DNA of 49,577 bases from NCBI GenBank assembly GCA_025350045.1, contig JANXYM010000111.1, positions 1 through 49,577 on the forward strand, given 5' to 3'. Below are positions 33,827 to 42,349 of the stretch, piece by piece. Origin of the DNA: Methanomicrobiales archaeon (lineage in GTDB: Archaea; Halobacteriota; Methanomicrobia; Methanomicrobiales; Methanospirillaceae). The position numbers and the translations under genes are program-made. The notes beneath the pieces are model-generated. The model was not told the origin of the DNA. It searched no databases and saw only the letters and a program-made list of their open reading frames with translations. The stretch's first letter is position 1. Every line of letters starts with the position of its first letter.

Positions 33827-35272
33827 CTACGACACCCGCAGCAGCGGGGGCTGTTTCCACGTACCGTTGAGCGCTTCTTGTTCCGGCCAGTAAAAGCGCA
33901 TGGACATATCGAACGGCCCCTCCGGAGCGGGCAGCCAGTTCGATTCCAGGTCCGCGCCGGGGGATTCGTGCCGGATATACAGCGTGATCCCGCCGTCGGC
34001 GTCGGTTTTCAGCTGCGACAGCATCGGCGAGTTGATCAGGTAGCGGTTGATGGGATTTGCCACCAGCTGCCTCTCTGGCAGTTTATACATGGTCAGCGAC
34101 CAGAATGCGTTGACCGGCGGCAGCTGACCCGGCCCGAACCGGAGGGTGTAATTACGGGCCCCGCTCAGTGCCTGCCCTTTGGAGTCAACGGTATAGAGTG
34201 GATACAATGCTTCCTCTTTCGAATTCCCATAGATCCCGAGCACAGCGCCGGCCATGCGGTAGAGGTAATTACCGTTCAGGTATTCCCGTGTGCCAAAAAA
34301 GTCGCTCGCGGTATGTTTCCCCGTATCGATCCTGGTTGTTTTAAAAAGATCAAATTCGACCCAGGCTTCGGCCATTCCCTGCGTGACCGCTGTCCGCATT
34401 TCCGGCGAGAGGTTGTCATAGCCAAAGTTTCTGCCCGGGCCGACGCCGATCCGGGAGAAATTCGCCATCAGGTCTTTCTCGGACGGGTTTGTCGGCTGGC
34501 AGAACTGCAGGACAAAGTTCAGCTCGTCAAAAAACTCCGGATCGGTCTTCCCTGCATCGGGCGTCAGTGGCCTGATAAAATGAATCGCCGGCGCAGCAGC
34601 GGGTGCCGGGGAGCCGAGGAACGTCGAGAGCGGCTGTACGGTATAACCTGCCTGGATCTTCTTTACATTTTCGATATCGCTCGCGTTGAAAAGCTGGGTG
34701 CGGTACACGGCGAGTACCAGGCTGGTCTCGGAGCGGAACACCTGCTTCACCCCGGGAGGAGTCGGGCCCTGCCAGTCCGGCCCGGCAACCATGAAGCTGC
34801 CGCCATTATTGCCGGTGGTGCGGCTCCCGATATAGGCAAAGTTGAAGGTATAGGCATCGATGAGCTGGACGCTGAAATAGCGCCCTTCATCCATCGGAGG
34901 CACGGTGAGCACGAGGGGTTCGGTACGCAGATCCATGCCGAGCATCGAGTACGGTGTATCCGAGTTCGGGGTCTGGACGGTCGTGTCATCCGGCGTGTAA
35001 ACGCGGGCCGTGCTTTCGATCTGGTTCCACGCCACCTTATGGCCGGGGTCCGTGGTATTCACGAAATAGGAGTACTCGATGCGGTAGTTGTCCACCATCG
35101 GGAAGCCGTAGATATAGGCTTCTTTGGCGATGGCACGGACTTCTGCCGGGGTTGGCGTGGTCGGGACAGGATTTCCCTGATTTGTTGAGATGCAACCGGC
35201 AACGATAATGCCAATGACCATGAACATGACAGCAGCCAGGCTGATATAGGTCAATTTTAATCCTTTGTTCAT
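33827..35272 (-). CDS. DUF1254/DUF1214 lipoprotein
   Basis: This 481-residue secreted lipoprotein (signal peptide, lipobox I-V-A-G-C27) has an N-terminal DUF1254 domain ([21 protein letters not shown]) and a C-terminal DUF1214 domain ([20 protein letters not shown]). The two domains together are common in bacteria and scattered in archaea, and their biochemical role is unknown. GAGAGGG just before the ATG at 35272 is a clear ribosome site. A 15-bp palindrome lies about 130 bp upstream (35398-35412). It is one of three lipoproteins in this accessory region. Confidence 0.88.
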   Translation of the reverse strand: MNKGLKLTYISLAAVMFMVIGIIVAGCISTNQGNPVPTTPTPAEVRAIAKEAYIYGFPMVDNYRIEYSYFVNTTDPGHKVAWNQIESTARVYTPDDTTVQTPNSDTPYSMLGMDLRTEPLVLTVPPMDEGRYFSVQLIDAYTFNFAYIGSRTTGNNGGSFMVAGPDWQGPTPPGVKQVFRSETSLVLAVYRTQLFNASDIENVKKIQAGYTVQPLSTFLGSPAPAAAPAIHFIRPLTPDAGKTDPEFFDELNFVLQFCQPTNPSEKDLMANFSRIGVGPGRNFGYDNLSPEMRTAVTQGMAEAWVEFDLFKTTRIDTGKHTASDFFGTREYLNGNYLYRMAGAVLGIYGNSKEEALYPLYTVDSKGQALSGARNYTLRFGPGQLPPVNAFWSLTMYKLPERQLVANPINRYLINSPMLSQLKTDADGGITLYIRHESPGADLESNWLPAPEGPFDMSMRFYWPEQEALNGTWKQPPLLRVS

Positions 35273-35397
35273 TTTTCCCTCTCATTCACCAATACTCCTC
35301 CGGGAGATTAAACGTTACGACCACGCTTCAAAATTACGAGGGAACAATCCGGATTTCTCCACGATTTGGACAGCCAGAAGAATCCTCACCCCCCAAC

Positions 35398-35412
35398 CTG
35401 TTTTCAAAACAG
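35398..35412. promoter_or_regulatory. perfect inverted repeat CTGTTTT-C-AAAACAG
   Basis: Seven-base arms around one central base lie 126-140 nt upstream of the DUF1254 lipoprotein gene, in a 300-bp stretch with no gene (35273-35574). It could be an operator or merely a hairpin; nothing else in the stretch was recognised. Confidence 0.3.
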
Positions 35413-35579
35413 TGATATCAGAATTGACGGGTTGCAAAATGCGAGATAACAATACCCTGAAAGACCCATCCCGCTCCCTGTGGCCAGTCCTCTCCGCCAG
35501 CAAGAGGGATCCCTTATCCCCTCCCCCACCTTGGGGTCATGCGTACGGTGACCGGCCCCCTTGCCCCTAGGTGATTTCC

Positions 35580-35780
35580 CTCCACCAACCTTCCGGATCC
35601 GGCCCATCCCCTCTTTCAGCCGGTCCATTGACGCCGCATACGATAGCCGGATCCAGCCCGGTGCGTCGACCCCTAGCGTTGCCGCGACATGGCCTTCTCC
35701 AGCCACGGGGTCGCAATCGCCATGTTGTTGCCGTCGACCTTGACGAAGGCCTAGAAAACCCCTTGTGCCGGGCCTCTGAA
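35580..35780 (-). pseudogene. remnant 2 of an aspartate aminotransferase 3' end
   Basis: About 200 bp on the minus strand align with the last 60 or so codons of the intact gene at 41216. Before a frameshift near 35690 one frame reads A-F-V-K-V-D-G-N-N-M-A-I-A-T-P-W-L-E-K, against [19 protein letters not shown]. After it another reads G-H-V-A-A-T-L-G-V, then [23 protein letters not shown]. Nucleotide identity looks to be about 70 percent by eye. There is no start, no upstream part and no stop at the expected place, so it is a dead fragment. Confidence 0.75.
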
Positions 35781-35924
35781 ACTCCTGGACCGGCTTCCGG
35801 CTCGTCCGGCATAAAACCCGCACCTTCATCAGCAACCCGGAATAATATGGGAGTGTAATACTCCAGCCGGGATCCCTGTGCGCATCCCCGCCAACGGACC
35901 TAAGTCCCCCTTCAGGCGATATAT

Positions 35925-37379
35925 ATGATCCAGAAAGACAGGCTTGCCATCGGAGCCCTCGCCCTCGCTGCATTCCTTGGTACAGCCGCGCTTGGGAGCG
36001 TCAACATCGCTATACCCCTGATCACCGAGGATCTCAATACCTCGCTGAGCATCGTCTCGTGGGTCATCAGCGGTTACCTGCTCATCATTGCCGGGTTCGG
36101 TGTCATCATCGGGAAGGTCGCAGACTTCCGCGGCCTGAAACGGACATTCCTTGAAGGACTCCTTGTCTTCTCGGCAGCATCGCTCCTCTGTTTCTCTGCC
36201 GGGGATATTTACGTCCTGATCGCGGGCCGTTTCCTCCAGGCGGCCGGCGCTGCCATGTTCATCGCAACGGGACTGGCACTCGTTGCTGCCGGCTTACCAC
36301 TTTCGGAGCGGGGGGCCGGGCTCTCCTGGATCAGCGCAGCTTCCCTGTCCGGGTCTGTAGCCGGGGTCGGCATTGGAGGCATCGTCAGCGGTATCTTCGG
36401 ATGGCGGGGGCTCTTTCTCCTGATGGTCCTCCCGGGACTTGCAGCGTTCCTGGTCGGGAGGAAGTATATTCCCGAAATCCCCGCGCGGCCGTCCGGATCC
36501 TCCTTTGATATCGCCGGATCCGTACTCCTCTTTTCTGCCCTGACAACGCTTCTTGCCGGCCTCTCGCTGGACTACCAGCCGGCGGTATCTGATCTGATAC
36601 CGCATTCCCTGTACCTTGTCTCGATCCTCCTTTGGGCTGCTTTTATCCTGCATGCCCGGCGCACACCCGAGCCAGTCCTGGACATCGCCCTTTTTAAGAA
36701 CCGTCAGTTCTCATTCGCAATCATCTCGAAGACGATCATGGACATCACACTGGGCGGGATCATGTTCTTCTTTCCGTTCATTCTCACGCTGGGCCTTTAC
36801 CTGTCCACATCAACCGCAGGCCTCATCCTGATGGCGGCGGCCGGCTTTGCGATCCTCGTCTCACCGGTTGCCGGGCATCTTTCCGACCGCTTCGGGTCAC
36901 GCCCGGTCTGCATAGCCGGAGTGCTCCTCACGCTCGTCACCCTTGCCGGGCTCACTCTGGCGAACAGGGAGTTATTCCTTCCGGGGATCCTGCTCATCGT
37001 CCTCTTCCGGATCAGCTTTGCTGTCTACTCGTCCCCGTCCGCCAAACTCATCCTCGACCACTGCCCACCGGGCCAGGAGGGAGCCGCGTCCGGGATTCTG
37101 CAGACAAGCCGGAACGCAGCCTATACGGTCGGGATCGCCCTCTTCGTCCTCATCTTCGAACAAGCGGTCTACGGCGCCGGCCTTACGAATGACGGGACGC
37201 CCATCCTCCCGCGCCTCACGGAAGAGCTGATGCGGACCGGCTACCATGCCACATTCGCCGCCGCCATCCTCATAACCCTGCCGGCGCTCTTCTTCAGTCT
37301 CCTCGCACGGGACCGGAAGGTGGGCAGGAAGGAGGGAGCGGAACAGGAAGAGGAGGATGCGGCCATGGCCGGATTCTGA
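35925..37379 (+). CDS. 14-helix major facilitator (DHA2-type drug/proton antiporter)
   Basis: This 484-residue protein has about fourteen hydrophobic segments, as in the DHA2 branch of the major facilitator superfamily. Recognisable are the start A-A-F-L-G-T-A-A-L-G-S-V-N-I-A-I-P-L-I, loop 2-3 G-K-V-A-D-F-R-G-L-K-R, the helix 4 R-F-L-Q-A-A-G-A-A-M-F, and the antiporter-type G-x-G-x-G-G segment (G-V-G-I-G-G-I-V-S-G-I-F-G-W-R). It probably exports hydrophobic or cationic compounds in exchange for protons. GC-rich, in the accessory region, about 150 bp after the aminotransferase remnant. No regulator gene is adjacent. Confidence 0.85.
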   Translation: MIQKDRLAIGALALAAFLGTAALGSVNIAIPLITEDLNTSLSIVSWVISGYLLIIAGFGVIIGKVADFRGLKRTFLEGLLVFSAASLLCFSAGDIYVLIAGRFLQAAGAAMFIATGLALVAAGLPLSERGAGLSWISAASLSGSVAGVGIGGIVSGIFGWRGLFLLMVLPGLAAFLVGRKYIPEIPARPSGSSFDIAGSVLLFSALTTLLAGLSLDYQPAVSDLIPHSLYLVSILLWAAFILHARRTPEPVLDIALFKNRQFSFAIISKTIMDITLGGIMFFFPFILTLGLYLSTSTAGLILMAAAGFAILVSPVAGHLSDRFGSRPVCIAGVLLTLVTLAGLTLANRELFLPGILLIVLFRISFAVYSSPSAKLILDHCPPGQEGAASGILQTSRNAAYTVGIALFVLIFEQAVYGAGLTNDGTPILPRLTEELMRTGYHATFAAAILITLPALFFSLLARDRKVGRKEGAEQEEEDAAMAGF

Positions 37380-37532
37380 CCGGTTTCATGGCCGGCAGGA
37401 CCCGGCGGCCTGACATCGCACCCTTGAGGACACTGCAAGGACCACGGGCCGAAAACTTTATCCCTGCCCGTTTTGTGTACTCTCACCGGGACGTATATCC
37501 CGGCCTGATTAAGAGATTTTGGAGAATCCACC

Positions 37533-37931
37533 ATGACTCAGACGTTACCACCAGCAATCAGCCATGTCACGTATCACCGGATTTATGCAGATGCAAAAGG
37601 TGGCTCGCACTTCGATACCGTGAGTGTCCGACAGAGCCTTGCAGCCGGAGCACCGCCCGCTGCCCCGTTCTATGTCTCCGGGGACAGCCCCGCCTCGAAA
37701 TACCGTTTCTACACGTTCCAGCCCGGCTGGGTCGGTGACTGGCACCCATGTCCGGCCCGGCAGTTCCTCTCCCTCATGACAGGTGCCGTGGAGATGGAGA
37801 CGACCGACGGGACCGTCCGGCAGCTGGGGCCGGGAGACCTCGTCCTGCTTGAAGACACGACGGGCAAAGGGCATGTGACGAGAAATATCGCGGACGGTTA
37901 CACCATGTTCTTTGTCGTCCCCGTTCTGTAG
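37533..37931 (+). CDS. single-domain cupin protein
   Basis: This 132-residue beta-barrel protein has W-H-P-C-P-A-R-Q-F near residue 69, corresponding to the first cupin motif, the central strand L-S-L-M-T-G-A-V-E-M-E-T, and G-P-G-D-L-V-L-L-E-D-T-T-G-K-G-H from the second. The remaining H residues could hold one metal, although the first motif is reduced. Function is unknown. A TATA-like AACTTTATCC near 37455-37464 lies upstream. Copy A of the 264-bp repeat begins 36 bp after its stop codon. Confidence 0.8.
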   Translation: MTQTLPPAISHVTYHRIYADAKGGSHFDTVSVRQSLAAGAPPAAPFYVSGDSPASKYRFYTFQPGWVGDWHPCPARQFLSLMTGAVEMETTDGTVRQLGPGDLVLLEDTTGKGHVTRNIADGYTMFFVVPVL

Positions 37932-37966
37932 CAAAGAACCCCTGCCAGCGGAACCACCACCCCCGG

Positions 37967-38230
37967 CCCGGGCACCCCTTCCCGGACCAAAGGGCTTAGC
38001 CGATGCAGGTATGCTCCGGGCGGAGGCTGCTGGAACGTTGCTACATATTACCTCACCAATTCCCTCCTGAAAACCCCGAATTATTCCGGGAGAATTACCG
38101 CGTTTTTCCGAATTATTGCCTCTGCCAGAAAGGGAGATGAGGCAAAACTCGTACAACAGAGCTCTCTACGGGCCCGGATTTCCCTCCTCCGATGATGGGG
38201 TAAAATCAGGGGGTGTCCGACGGAGGGGGG
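37967..38230 (+). repeat. 264-bp intergenic repeat, copy A (MITE-like)
   Basis: Nearly the whole of this segment reappears at 39656-39917 in the same direction, with blocks of 18-25 identical bases (for example around the central CGTTGCTACATATTACCTCA and CGGGAGAATTACCGCGTTTT). Its ends are imperfect inverted repeats: CGGGCACCCC near the left and GGGGTGTCCG near the right, 9 of 10 positions complementary. Inside are two conserved stems: CTCCG-GG-CGGAG and GCCTC...GAGGC. No open frame is shared by the two copies, so it is non-coding; a miniature transposon or a structured RNA are the alternatives. Confidence 0.7.
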
Positions 38231-38283
38231 TGGAGGCTGACAGTCTTTGGATCACCGGTCATACAGGAAATACAACAAATCCC

Positions 38284-38293
38284 CTTTTATAAG
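38284..38293 (+). promoter_or_regulatory. TATA box of the CDGSH gene
   Basis: CTTTTATAAG is a good archaeal TATA box. It predicts transcription from about 38314 and a leader of about 70 nt that carries the ribosome site GGGAGG (38373-38378) six nt before a TTG start. Confidence 0.5.
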
Positions 38294-38384
38294 ATACAAA
38301 ACGTTTATCGGCTCACCCGGATATTCACAATCGTAATAACCGACCGTACTGAATGCACGACATACCTGTGCAGGGAGGAATACA

Positions 38385-39080
38385 TTGACCACGCGATCAG
38401 AAAAGACCGGAACAACCGATGCAATGAAGATCACCGTCACGAAGAACGGTCCGTACCTCGTGACCGGGAATGTCCCCCTCATCCAGGAGGAGATCTGCAA
38501 TGATGAGGGAGGCTACTGCCGGACCTGGAAGAAAACAAAGGAGTTTCCAAAGGCGGAGCAGTACGCCCTCTGCCGGTGCGGGCACTCGGGAGACAAGCCG
38601 TTCTGCGATGGTACGCACGCGAAGATCGGATTTGAGGGCACCGAGACTGCCGGAAGCGAACAGTACCTGAAGCACCCGCGGATCATCCGTGGGCCGGAGC
38701 TGGAGCTGCTGGACTACGAGAACCTCTGCGTCCATGCCCGGTTCTGCATGCGGGCCGGCGGGATCTGGAACCTCACGGAGCATTCGGATGATCCAGGGGC
38801 GAAGGCAACCGCGATCGAGGAGGGGTGCAACTGCCCCTCCGGGAGGCTCGTGGTCCGGGACGCGGAGACAAAGGAGGCGATCGAGCCGGCGCTTGCAAAA
38901 TCCATTGTCGTGATCGAGTACCCGCCCCGGGGCGAGCACGGGCCGCTCTGGGTACGGGGCGGGATCCCGGTCGTCTCCGCGGACGGCACGCAATACAAGG
39001 TCAGGAACCGGATGACGCTCTGCCGGTGCGGGCGGTCGGGGAACAAGCCGTTCTGTGACGGGAGCCATGTGCAGAAGTAA
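38385..39080 (+). CDS. iron-sulfur protein with two CDGSH domains and a middle Fer4_19-like domain
   Basis: This 231-residue protein is read from a TTG start, chosen because GGGAGG lies at the right distance before it; the ATG at 38424 lacks one. The first CDGSH domain has C-R-C-G-H-S-G-D-K-P-F-C-D-G-T-H (about 65-80). The last has C-R-C-G-R-S-G-N-K-P-F-C-D-G-S-H at the C-terminus. Each can hold a 2Fe-2S cluster with three Cys and one His. The middle part, with C-V-H-A-R-F-C and E-G-C-N-C-P-S-G, resembles the divergent iron-binding DUF1271/Fer4_19 domain. Probably an electron carrier or cluster-transfer protein in the cytosol. With the next gene it forms a pair between two copies of the 264-bp repeat. 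Confidence 0.85.
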   Translation: MTTRSEKTGTTDAMKITVTKNGPYLVTGNVPLIQEEICNDEGGYCRTWKKTKEFPKAEQYALCRCGHSGDKPFCDGTHAKIGFEGTETAGSEQYLKHPRIIRGPELELLDYENLCVHARFCMRAGGIWNLTEHSDDPGAKATAIEEGCNCPSGRLVVRDAETKEAIEPALAKSIVVIEYPPRGEHGPLWVRGGIPVVSADGTQYKVRNRMTLCRCGRSGNKPFCDGSHVQK

Positions 39081-39188
39081 TGAACACACCCTTCCAGACC
39101 AGCGATCTGTGGTGAACATGTGAGAATGCCGGTCCCGGCCCGGTGATATCCTGTCGGGAAATTGTAAAAAATATAACGAGGGAAAATT

Positions 39189-39635
39189 ATGGAAAAATCA
39201 AATGCAAATGTTGAGCGGAACTTGAAAGTATTCGATGACTTGGACTTCCGGGTCTACACCGGGCAGAAGTGGGAGGACCTTGGCGAGAGCCATGCAAAGG
39301 ACATTCTCGTCCACTGGCCGGACGGCCACACCACAAAGGGCATCGACACGCACATCAAAGACCTCGATGCCATGTTCGTCTTTGCCCCGGACAACCGGAT
39401 CAAAAAACATCCCGTGAAATTCGGGTCCGGGGAGTGGACCACGGTGATCGGGGAGATGGAGGGCACGTTTACGAAGCCGATGCCGCTTCCAGACGGCAAG
39501 GTGATCCCGCCGACCGGGAAAGCCTACAAGATCCCGATGTGCACCATCGGCCGGTGGAAGAACGGGGTCATGGTCGAGGAGTACCTCTTCTGGGACAACC
39601 AGACCTTCATGCAGCAGATCGGCCTTGCACCGTGA
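39189..39635 (+). CDS. SnoaL-like (ester cyclase family) protein
   Basis: This 148-residue protein has the cone-shaped NTF2/SnoaL fold pattern: an N-terminal helix V-F-D-D-L-D-F-R-V-Y-T-G, then H-A-K-D-I-L-V-H-W-P-D-G, a T-K-G-I-D-T-H-I-K-D-L-D-A-M helix, and a closing strand V-E-E-Y-L-F-W-D-N-Q-T-F-M-Q-Q-I-G-L, which is typical of ester-cyclase-like members. Members include polyketide cyclases and many proteins of unknown activity; no polyketide genes are nearby. GAGGG before the ATG and an AT-rich AAAATATAAC upstream support the start. Repeat copy B starts 20 bp after its stop. Confidence 0.8.
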   Translation: MEKSNANVERNLKVFDDLDFRVYTGQKWEDLGESHAKDILVHWPDGHTTKGIDTHIKDLDAMFVFAPDNRIKKHPVKFGSGEWTTVIGEMEGTFTKPMPLPDGKVIPPTGKAYKIPMCTIGRWKNGVMVEEYLFWDNQTFMQQIGLAP

Positions 39636-39655
39636 GGGAATTTCTTTTTTTTATC

Positions 39656-39917
39656 CCCGGGCACCCCCTCCCGGATCTCAGGGCTTAGCCGATACAGGTG
39701 TGCTCCGGGCGGAGGCTGCTGCAACGTTGCTACATATTACCTCAATGATTCCCGCCTTAAAACCCTGATTTGTTCCGGGAGAATTACCGCGTTTTTCCGT
39801 TTCATTGCCTCTGCCAAAAGGGGGGGGTGAGGCAAAACACATACAACGGGGCTCTCTGCGGGCCTGGATTCTTTATCGTCGTGGAGGGGGTGAAAGCGAG
39901 GGGTGTCCGACGGGGGG
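39656..39917 (+). repeat. 264-bp intergenic repeat, copy B (MITE-like)
   Basis: This is the second copy of the element at 37967-38230, same direction, with a few indels. The terminal inverted repeats and both internal stems are kept, including GCCTC...GAGGC although its loop has changed. Like copy A it sits just past a rightward gene. The rest of the gap to 39981 holds no gene. Confidence 0.7.
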
Positions 39918-39981
39918 TAGTGAGGGTGGGTGCTACAATTAAAAGTTACACTCTCACTTGGAAAAAATTGAGCAATCGTCT

Positions 39982-40875
39982 CTAACTTTCCTCTCGAATT
40001 TTTTTAATATTCTGTAATCTTCTTTCAGATGATGGATGATCGTAAAAGATCAAATCAAATAGCAATCCATGATCGGGCTGAAAAAATTCTTTAATTTGAA
40101 AAAATGATTCAAAGGATTGGATAGATTTTATTTTTTCAGCTCCATAGTAGTCGGCAGATAACTCCTCATACCAAAAAAGATAGTGGAGTATCATTATTCC
40201 CAAAATATAGAGAACGAATGTCGTGATTACAAAGTAAATAGCATTCGTTACAATTAATGCCGACGTTAATTCCCCCACAAAACAAGTGAAAATTAGGTAT
40301 CCCATCATAACTACAACAAATAGTATCCGATAGTCACGGCTTTTATAATGCGCAACTTCATGAGATAATGTAAAAAGTAATTCAGATTTGTTTACGAGTT
40401 TTAAGAAATTTTTTCCAACGTGAATAATGAGATTCCCTTTTGATATTTCTCTTTGAACATTTGGACAGTTGCCGTCATCATAGACAATTATTTTAATTTG
40501 TTCCGGTTTTAAATTCCAAATTTTAACGATATACTCCTTTGTGTCATTATCCACAAAATCTTCGACTTTAACATTGGTTTTATTCGAAAAGACATTGTAG
40601 ATATTCAACAATGCCAGGAATAAGAAAAAATAAAAAATGCTGAACATTACCGCAACAGGAACCGGGGTATAGAGCAGCGGAAAATAATTAAAAAATGTTA
40701 TGGGAATCGGAAAAGTCAGAGAGAAAAGTAGTCCCTGAGCATACGACATTATCAAAAAGAGATACGCCCATTTCCGTGATAGTGACACTCGGTCTATTGC
40801 ATATTTCGATATCAACAATAAAATTCCGAAACAAATCAGCCAAATAAAAATGTTAAAAACTAACACATAGGGCAT
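39982..40875 (-). CDS. M48-family membrane metallopeptidase
   Basis: This 297-residue integral membrane peptidase has two N-terminal membrane helices, a third near 80-95, the zinc motif H172-E-V-A-H176 with the trailing Y-K-S-R-D, two further helices, the downstream glutamate in E-E-L-S-A-D-Y-Y-G, and the closing D-H-P-S-S-E-R-R-L motif of HtpX/Ste24 relatives. All catalytic residues are visible. Such enzymes cut misfolded or signal-bearing membrane proteins. The gene is strikingly AT-rich compared with everything around it. It shares a short AT-rich promoter region with the divergent small membrane protein gene. Confidence 0.85.
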   Translation of the reverse strand: MPYVLVFNIFIWLICFGILLLISKYAIDRVSLSRKWAYLFLIMSYAQGLLFSLTFPIPITFFNYFPLLYTPVPVAVMFSIFYFFLFLALLNIYNVFSNKTNVKVEDFVDNDTKEYIVKIWNLKPEQIKIIVYDDGNCPNVQREISKGNLIIHVGKNFLKLVNKSELLFTLSHEVAHYKSRDYRILFVVVMMGYLIFTCFVGELTSALIVTNAIYFVITTFVLYILGIMILHYLFWYEELSADYYGAEKIKSIQSFESFFQIKEFFQPDHGLLFDLIFYDHPSSERRLQNIKKIREES

Positions 40876-40911
40876 AACAAAACAATTTCTCCATCATTCT
40901 TTCATTTGCAG

Positions 40912-40927
40912 AATTATTATTTAATAA
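40912..40927. promoter_or_regulatory. shared AT-rich divergent promoter
   Basis: TTATTATTTAATAAAA contains TATA-like elements on both strands. To the right it is about 26 nt from the ATG at 40946 (leaderless); to the left it would start the M48 mRNA about 17 nt before its ATG at 40875. Confidence 0.4.
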
Positions 40928-40945
40928 AACCTTGAATTAATTCTT

Positions 40946-41164
40946 ATGAGCGCGGATGATGAGTCCAGAAAAATGCTAGTATTTGGAGTGGCGATGGGCG
41001 CAGCGATCGGAATTTTTGGAAATTTATGGGTCGGGGCCCTTCTAAATTTTTTTGGTAATAATCCAACAATCGATTTTGTATTGTTCATTATTGGTTTTTT
41101 ACCATGGTTATGGGCTCTTTATCAAATTTTAAAGATTCTTCCACAACCGAACCAATCCAAATAA
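40946..41164 (+). CDS. small two-helix membrane protein
   Basis: This 72-residue protein is of no known family. A charged N-terminus (A-D-D-E-S-R-K) is followed by a Gly-rich helix (about 11-34) and a second helix (about 43-64), with a short P-Q-P-N-Q-S-K tail. Both ends are probably on the same side of the membrane. It is AT-rich like the divergent M48 peptidase and probably arrived with it. A cofactor, substrate or regulator of the peptidase is possible but not shown. The promoter fit supports this start. Confidence 0.6.
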   Translation: MSADDESRKMLVFGVAMGAAIGIFGNLWVGALLNFFGNNPTIDFVLFIIGFLPWLWALYQILKILPQPNQSK

Positions 41165-41215
41165 TTTCGCTAAATAGCCATTTATTTTGTAATTTTTTTA
41201 AAAGGTATTAGAGAA

Positions 41216-42349
41216 TTACCCCACCCTCTTGATCCTTGCCATCGCCTCTTTCAGCTTCTCCATCGAGGCCGCGTACGACAGCCGGACCCATCCCGGCGCA
41301 TAGAACGCACTGCCCGGGGTTGCCGCCACATGGCCTTTGTCAAGCCACCGGGACGCAACTTCCATATCGTCGCCCTTCACCTTCACGAAGGCATAGAACG
41401 CACCCTCGGCCGGGGCCGTCTCGTAACCCATCGCTTTGAGCTCTGCGATGACGTACTTCCGCCGCTTGTCAAACTCCTGCCGCATCTCCTCCACGCACTT
41501 CTGGTCGCCCTTAAGCGCTGCAACCCCGCCGAACATGGCAAAGGTCGTGACCTGGCTGATGGAGTGCTGCTGCACCTTGGACATCTCAGCGATGATCTCC
41601 TTGGGGGCCACCGCGTACCCGAGCCGCCAGCCGGTCATCGCGTAGGCCTTCGAGAAGCCGTTGATGGTGATGGTCCGGTGGTGCATGTCGCCAATCGCCG
41701 CGAGCGAGATGTGCTCCTTGCCGTAGATCATCTTCTCGTAGATCTCATCCGACATCGCGTACAGGTCGTTGTCCTCGCAGAGGTCCGCGATGAGCTGCAT
41801 GGACTTCTTATCAAAAACAGCGCCCGTGGGGTTCGAGGGCGAGTTGACGATGATCATCTTCGTCTTTTTGGTGACCTTCTCTAAAAGGGAGTCGTCGAGC
41901 TGGAACGTTTTCGGGTTGATCTCGTGGAAGACCGGCTTCCCGCCCGCGATCTGGATGCAGGGCTCATACGAGACCCAGGCCGGCGTGAGGATGATCGTCT
42001 CGTCGCCCGGGTTCAGCACGGCCTCGCAGGCCTCGTAGATGGCGTTCTTGGCCCCGCAGGCAACGATCACCTGCTGCGGCGTGCAGGGGAACTTGTTTTC
42101 CTTCGTGATCTTCTCGGCAATGGCGCCGGTCAGCTCGGGGATACCGTTGCTCGGGGCGTAATGGGTCTCGCCTTTCTTCAGCGCCGCGATGCAGGCATCG
42201 GTGATATGCTGCGGGGTGTCGAAGTCCGGCTCGCCGATCGAGAGGCTGATGACATCGATCCCCTGCCGCTGCATGGCCTTGGCTTTGTTGGAGATCGCGA
42301 TCGTCGCCGACTCGGTGACGGCGGCGATCTTTTTGGAGAGCGGTTTCAT
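41216..42349 (-). CDS. aspartate/aromatic aminotransferase, class I
   Basis: This 377-residue fold type I PLP enzyme of the AspC/AlaT type-I-gamma group has [10 protein letters not shown] near residue 37, N-S-P-S-N-P-T-G (about 165), the Schiff-base lysine K234 in [13 protein letters not shown], and the carboxylate-binding R in P-G-W-V-R-L-S-Y. It exchanges amino groups between aspartate or related amino acids and 2-oxoglutarate. It overlaps ribH by 4 bp and is the last gene of a leftward run from the class V aminotransferase. Its 3' end is the sequence found again in decayed form at 27552 and 35580. Confidence 0.92.
   Translation of the reverse strand: MKPLSKKIAAVTESATIAISNKAKAMQRQGIDVISLSIGEPDFDTPQHITDACIAALKKGETHYAPSNGIPELTGAIAEKITKENKFPCTPQQVIVACGAKNAIYEACEAVLNPGDETIILTPAWVSYEPCIQIAGGKPVFHEINPKTFQLDDSLLEKVTKKTKMIIVNSPSNPTGAVFDKKSMQLIADLCEDNDLYAMSDEIYEKMIYGKEHISLAAIGDMHHRTITINGFSKAYAMTGWRLGYAVAPKEIIAEMSKVQQHSISQVTTFAMFGGVAALKGDQKCVEEMRQEFDKRRKYVIAELKAMGYETAPAEGAFYAFVKVKGDDMEVASRWLDKGHVAATPGSAFYAPGWVRLSYAASMEKLKEAMARIKRVG

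Noticed and set aside
33878-35188. Long open frame (436 codons) on the plus strand opposite the DUF1254 lipoprotein gene
   Set aside because: It is the complement of a gene with clear domain motifs, signal peptide and ribosome site; the product is Arg/Gly-rich without recognisable motifs.
37967-39917. Insertion sequence or composite transposon
   Set aside because: No transposase gene or clear target duplication was found, so it is reported only as a repeat bracketing two genes.
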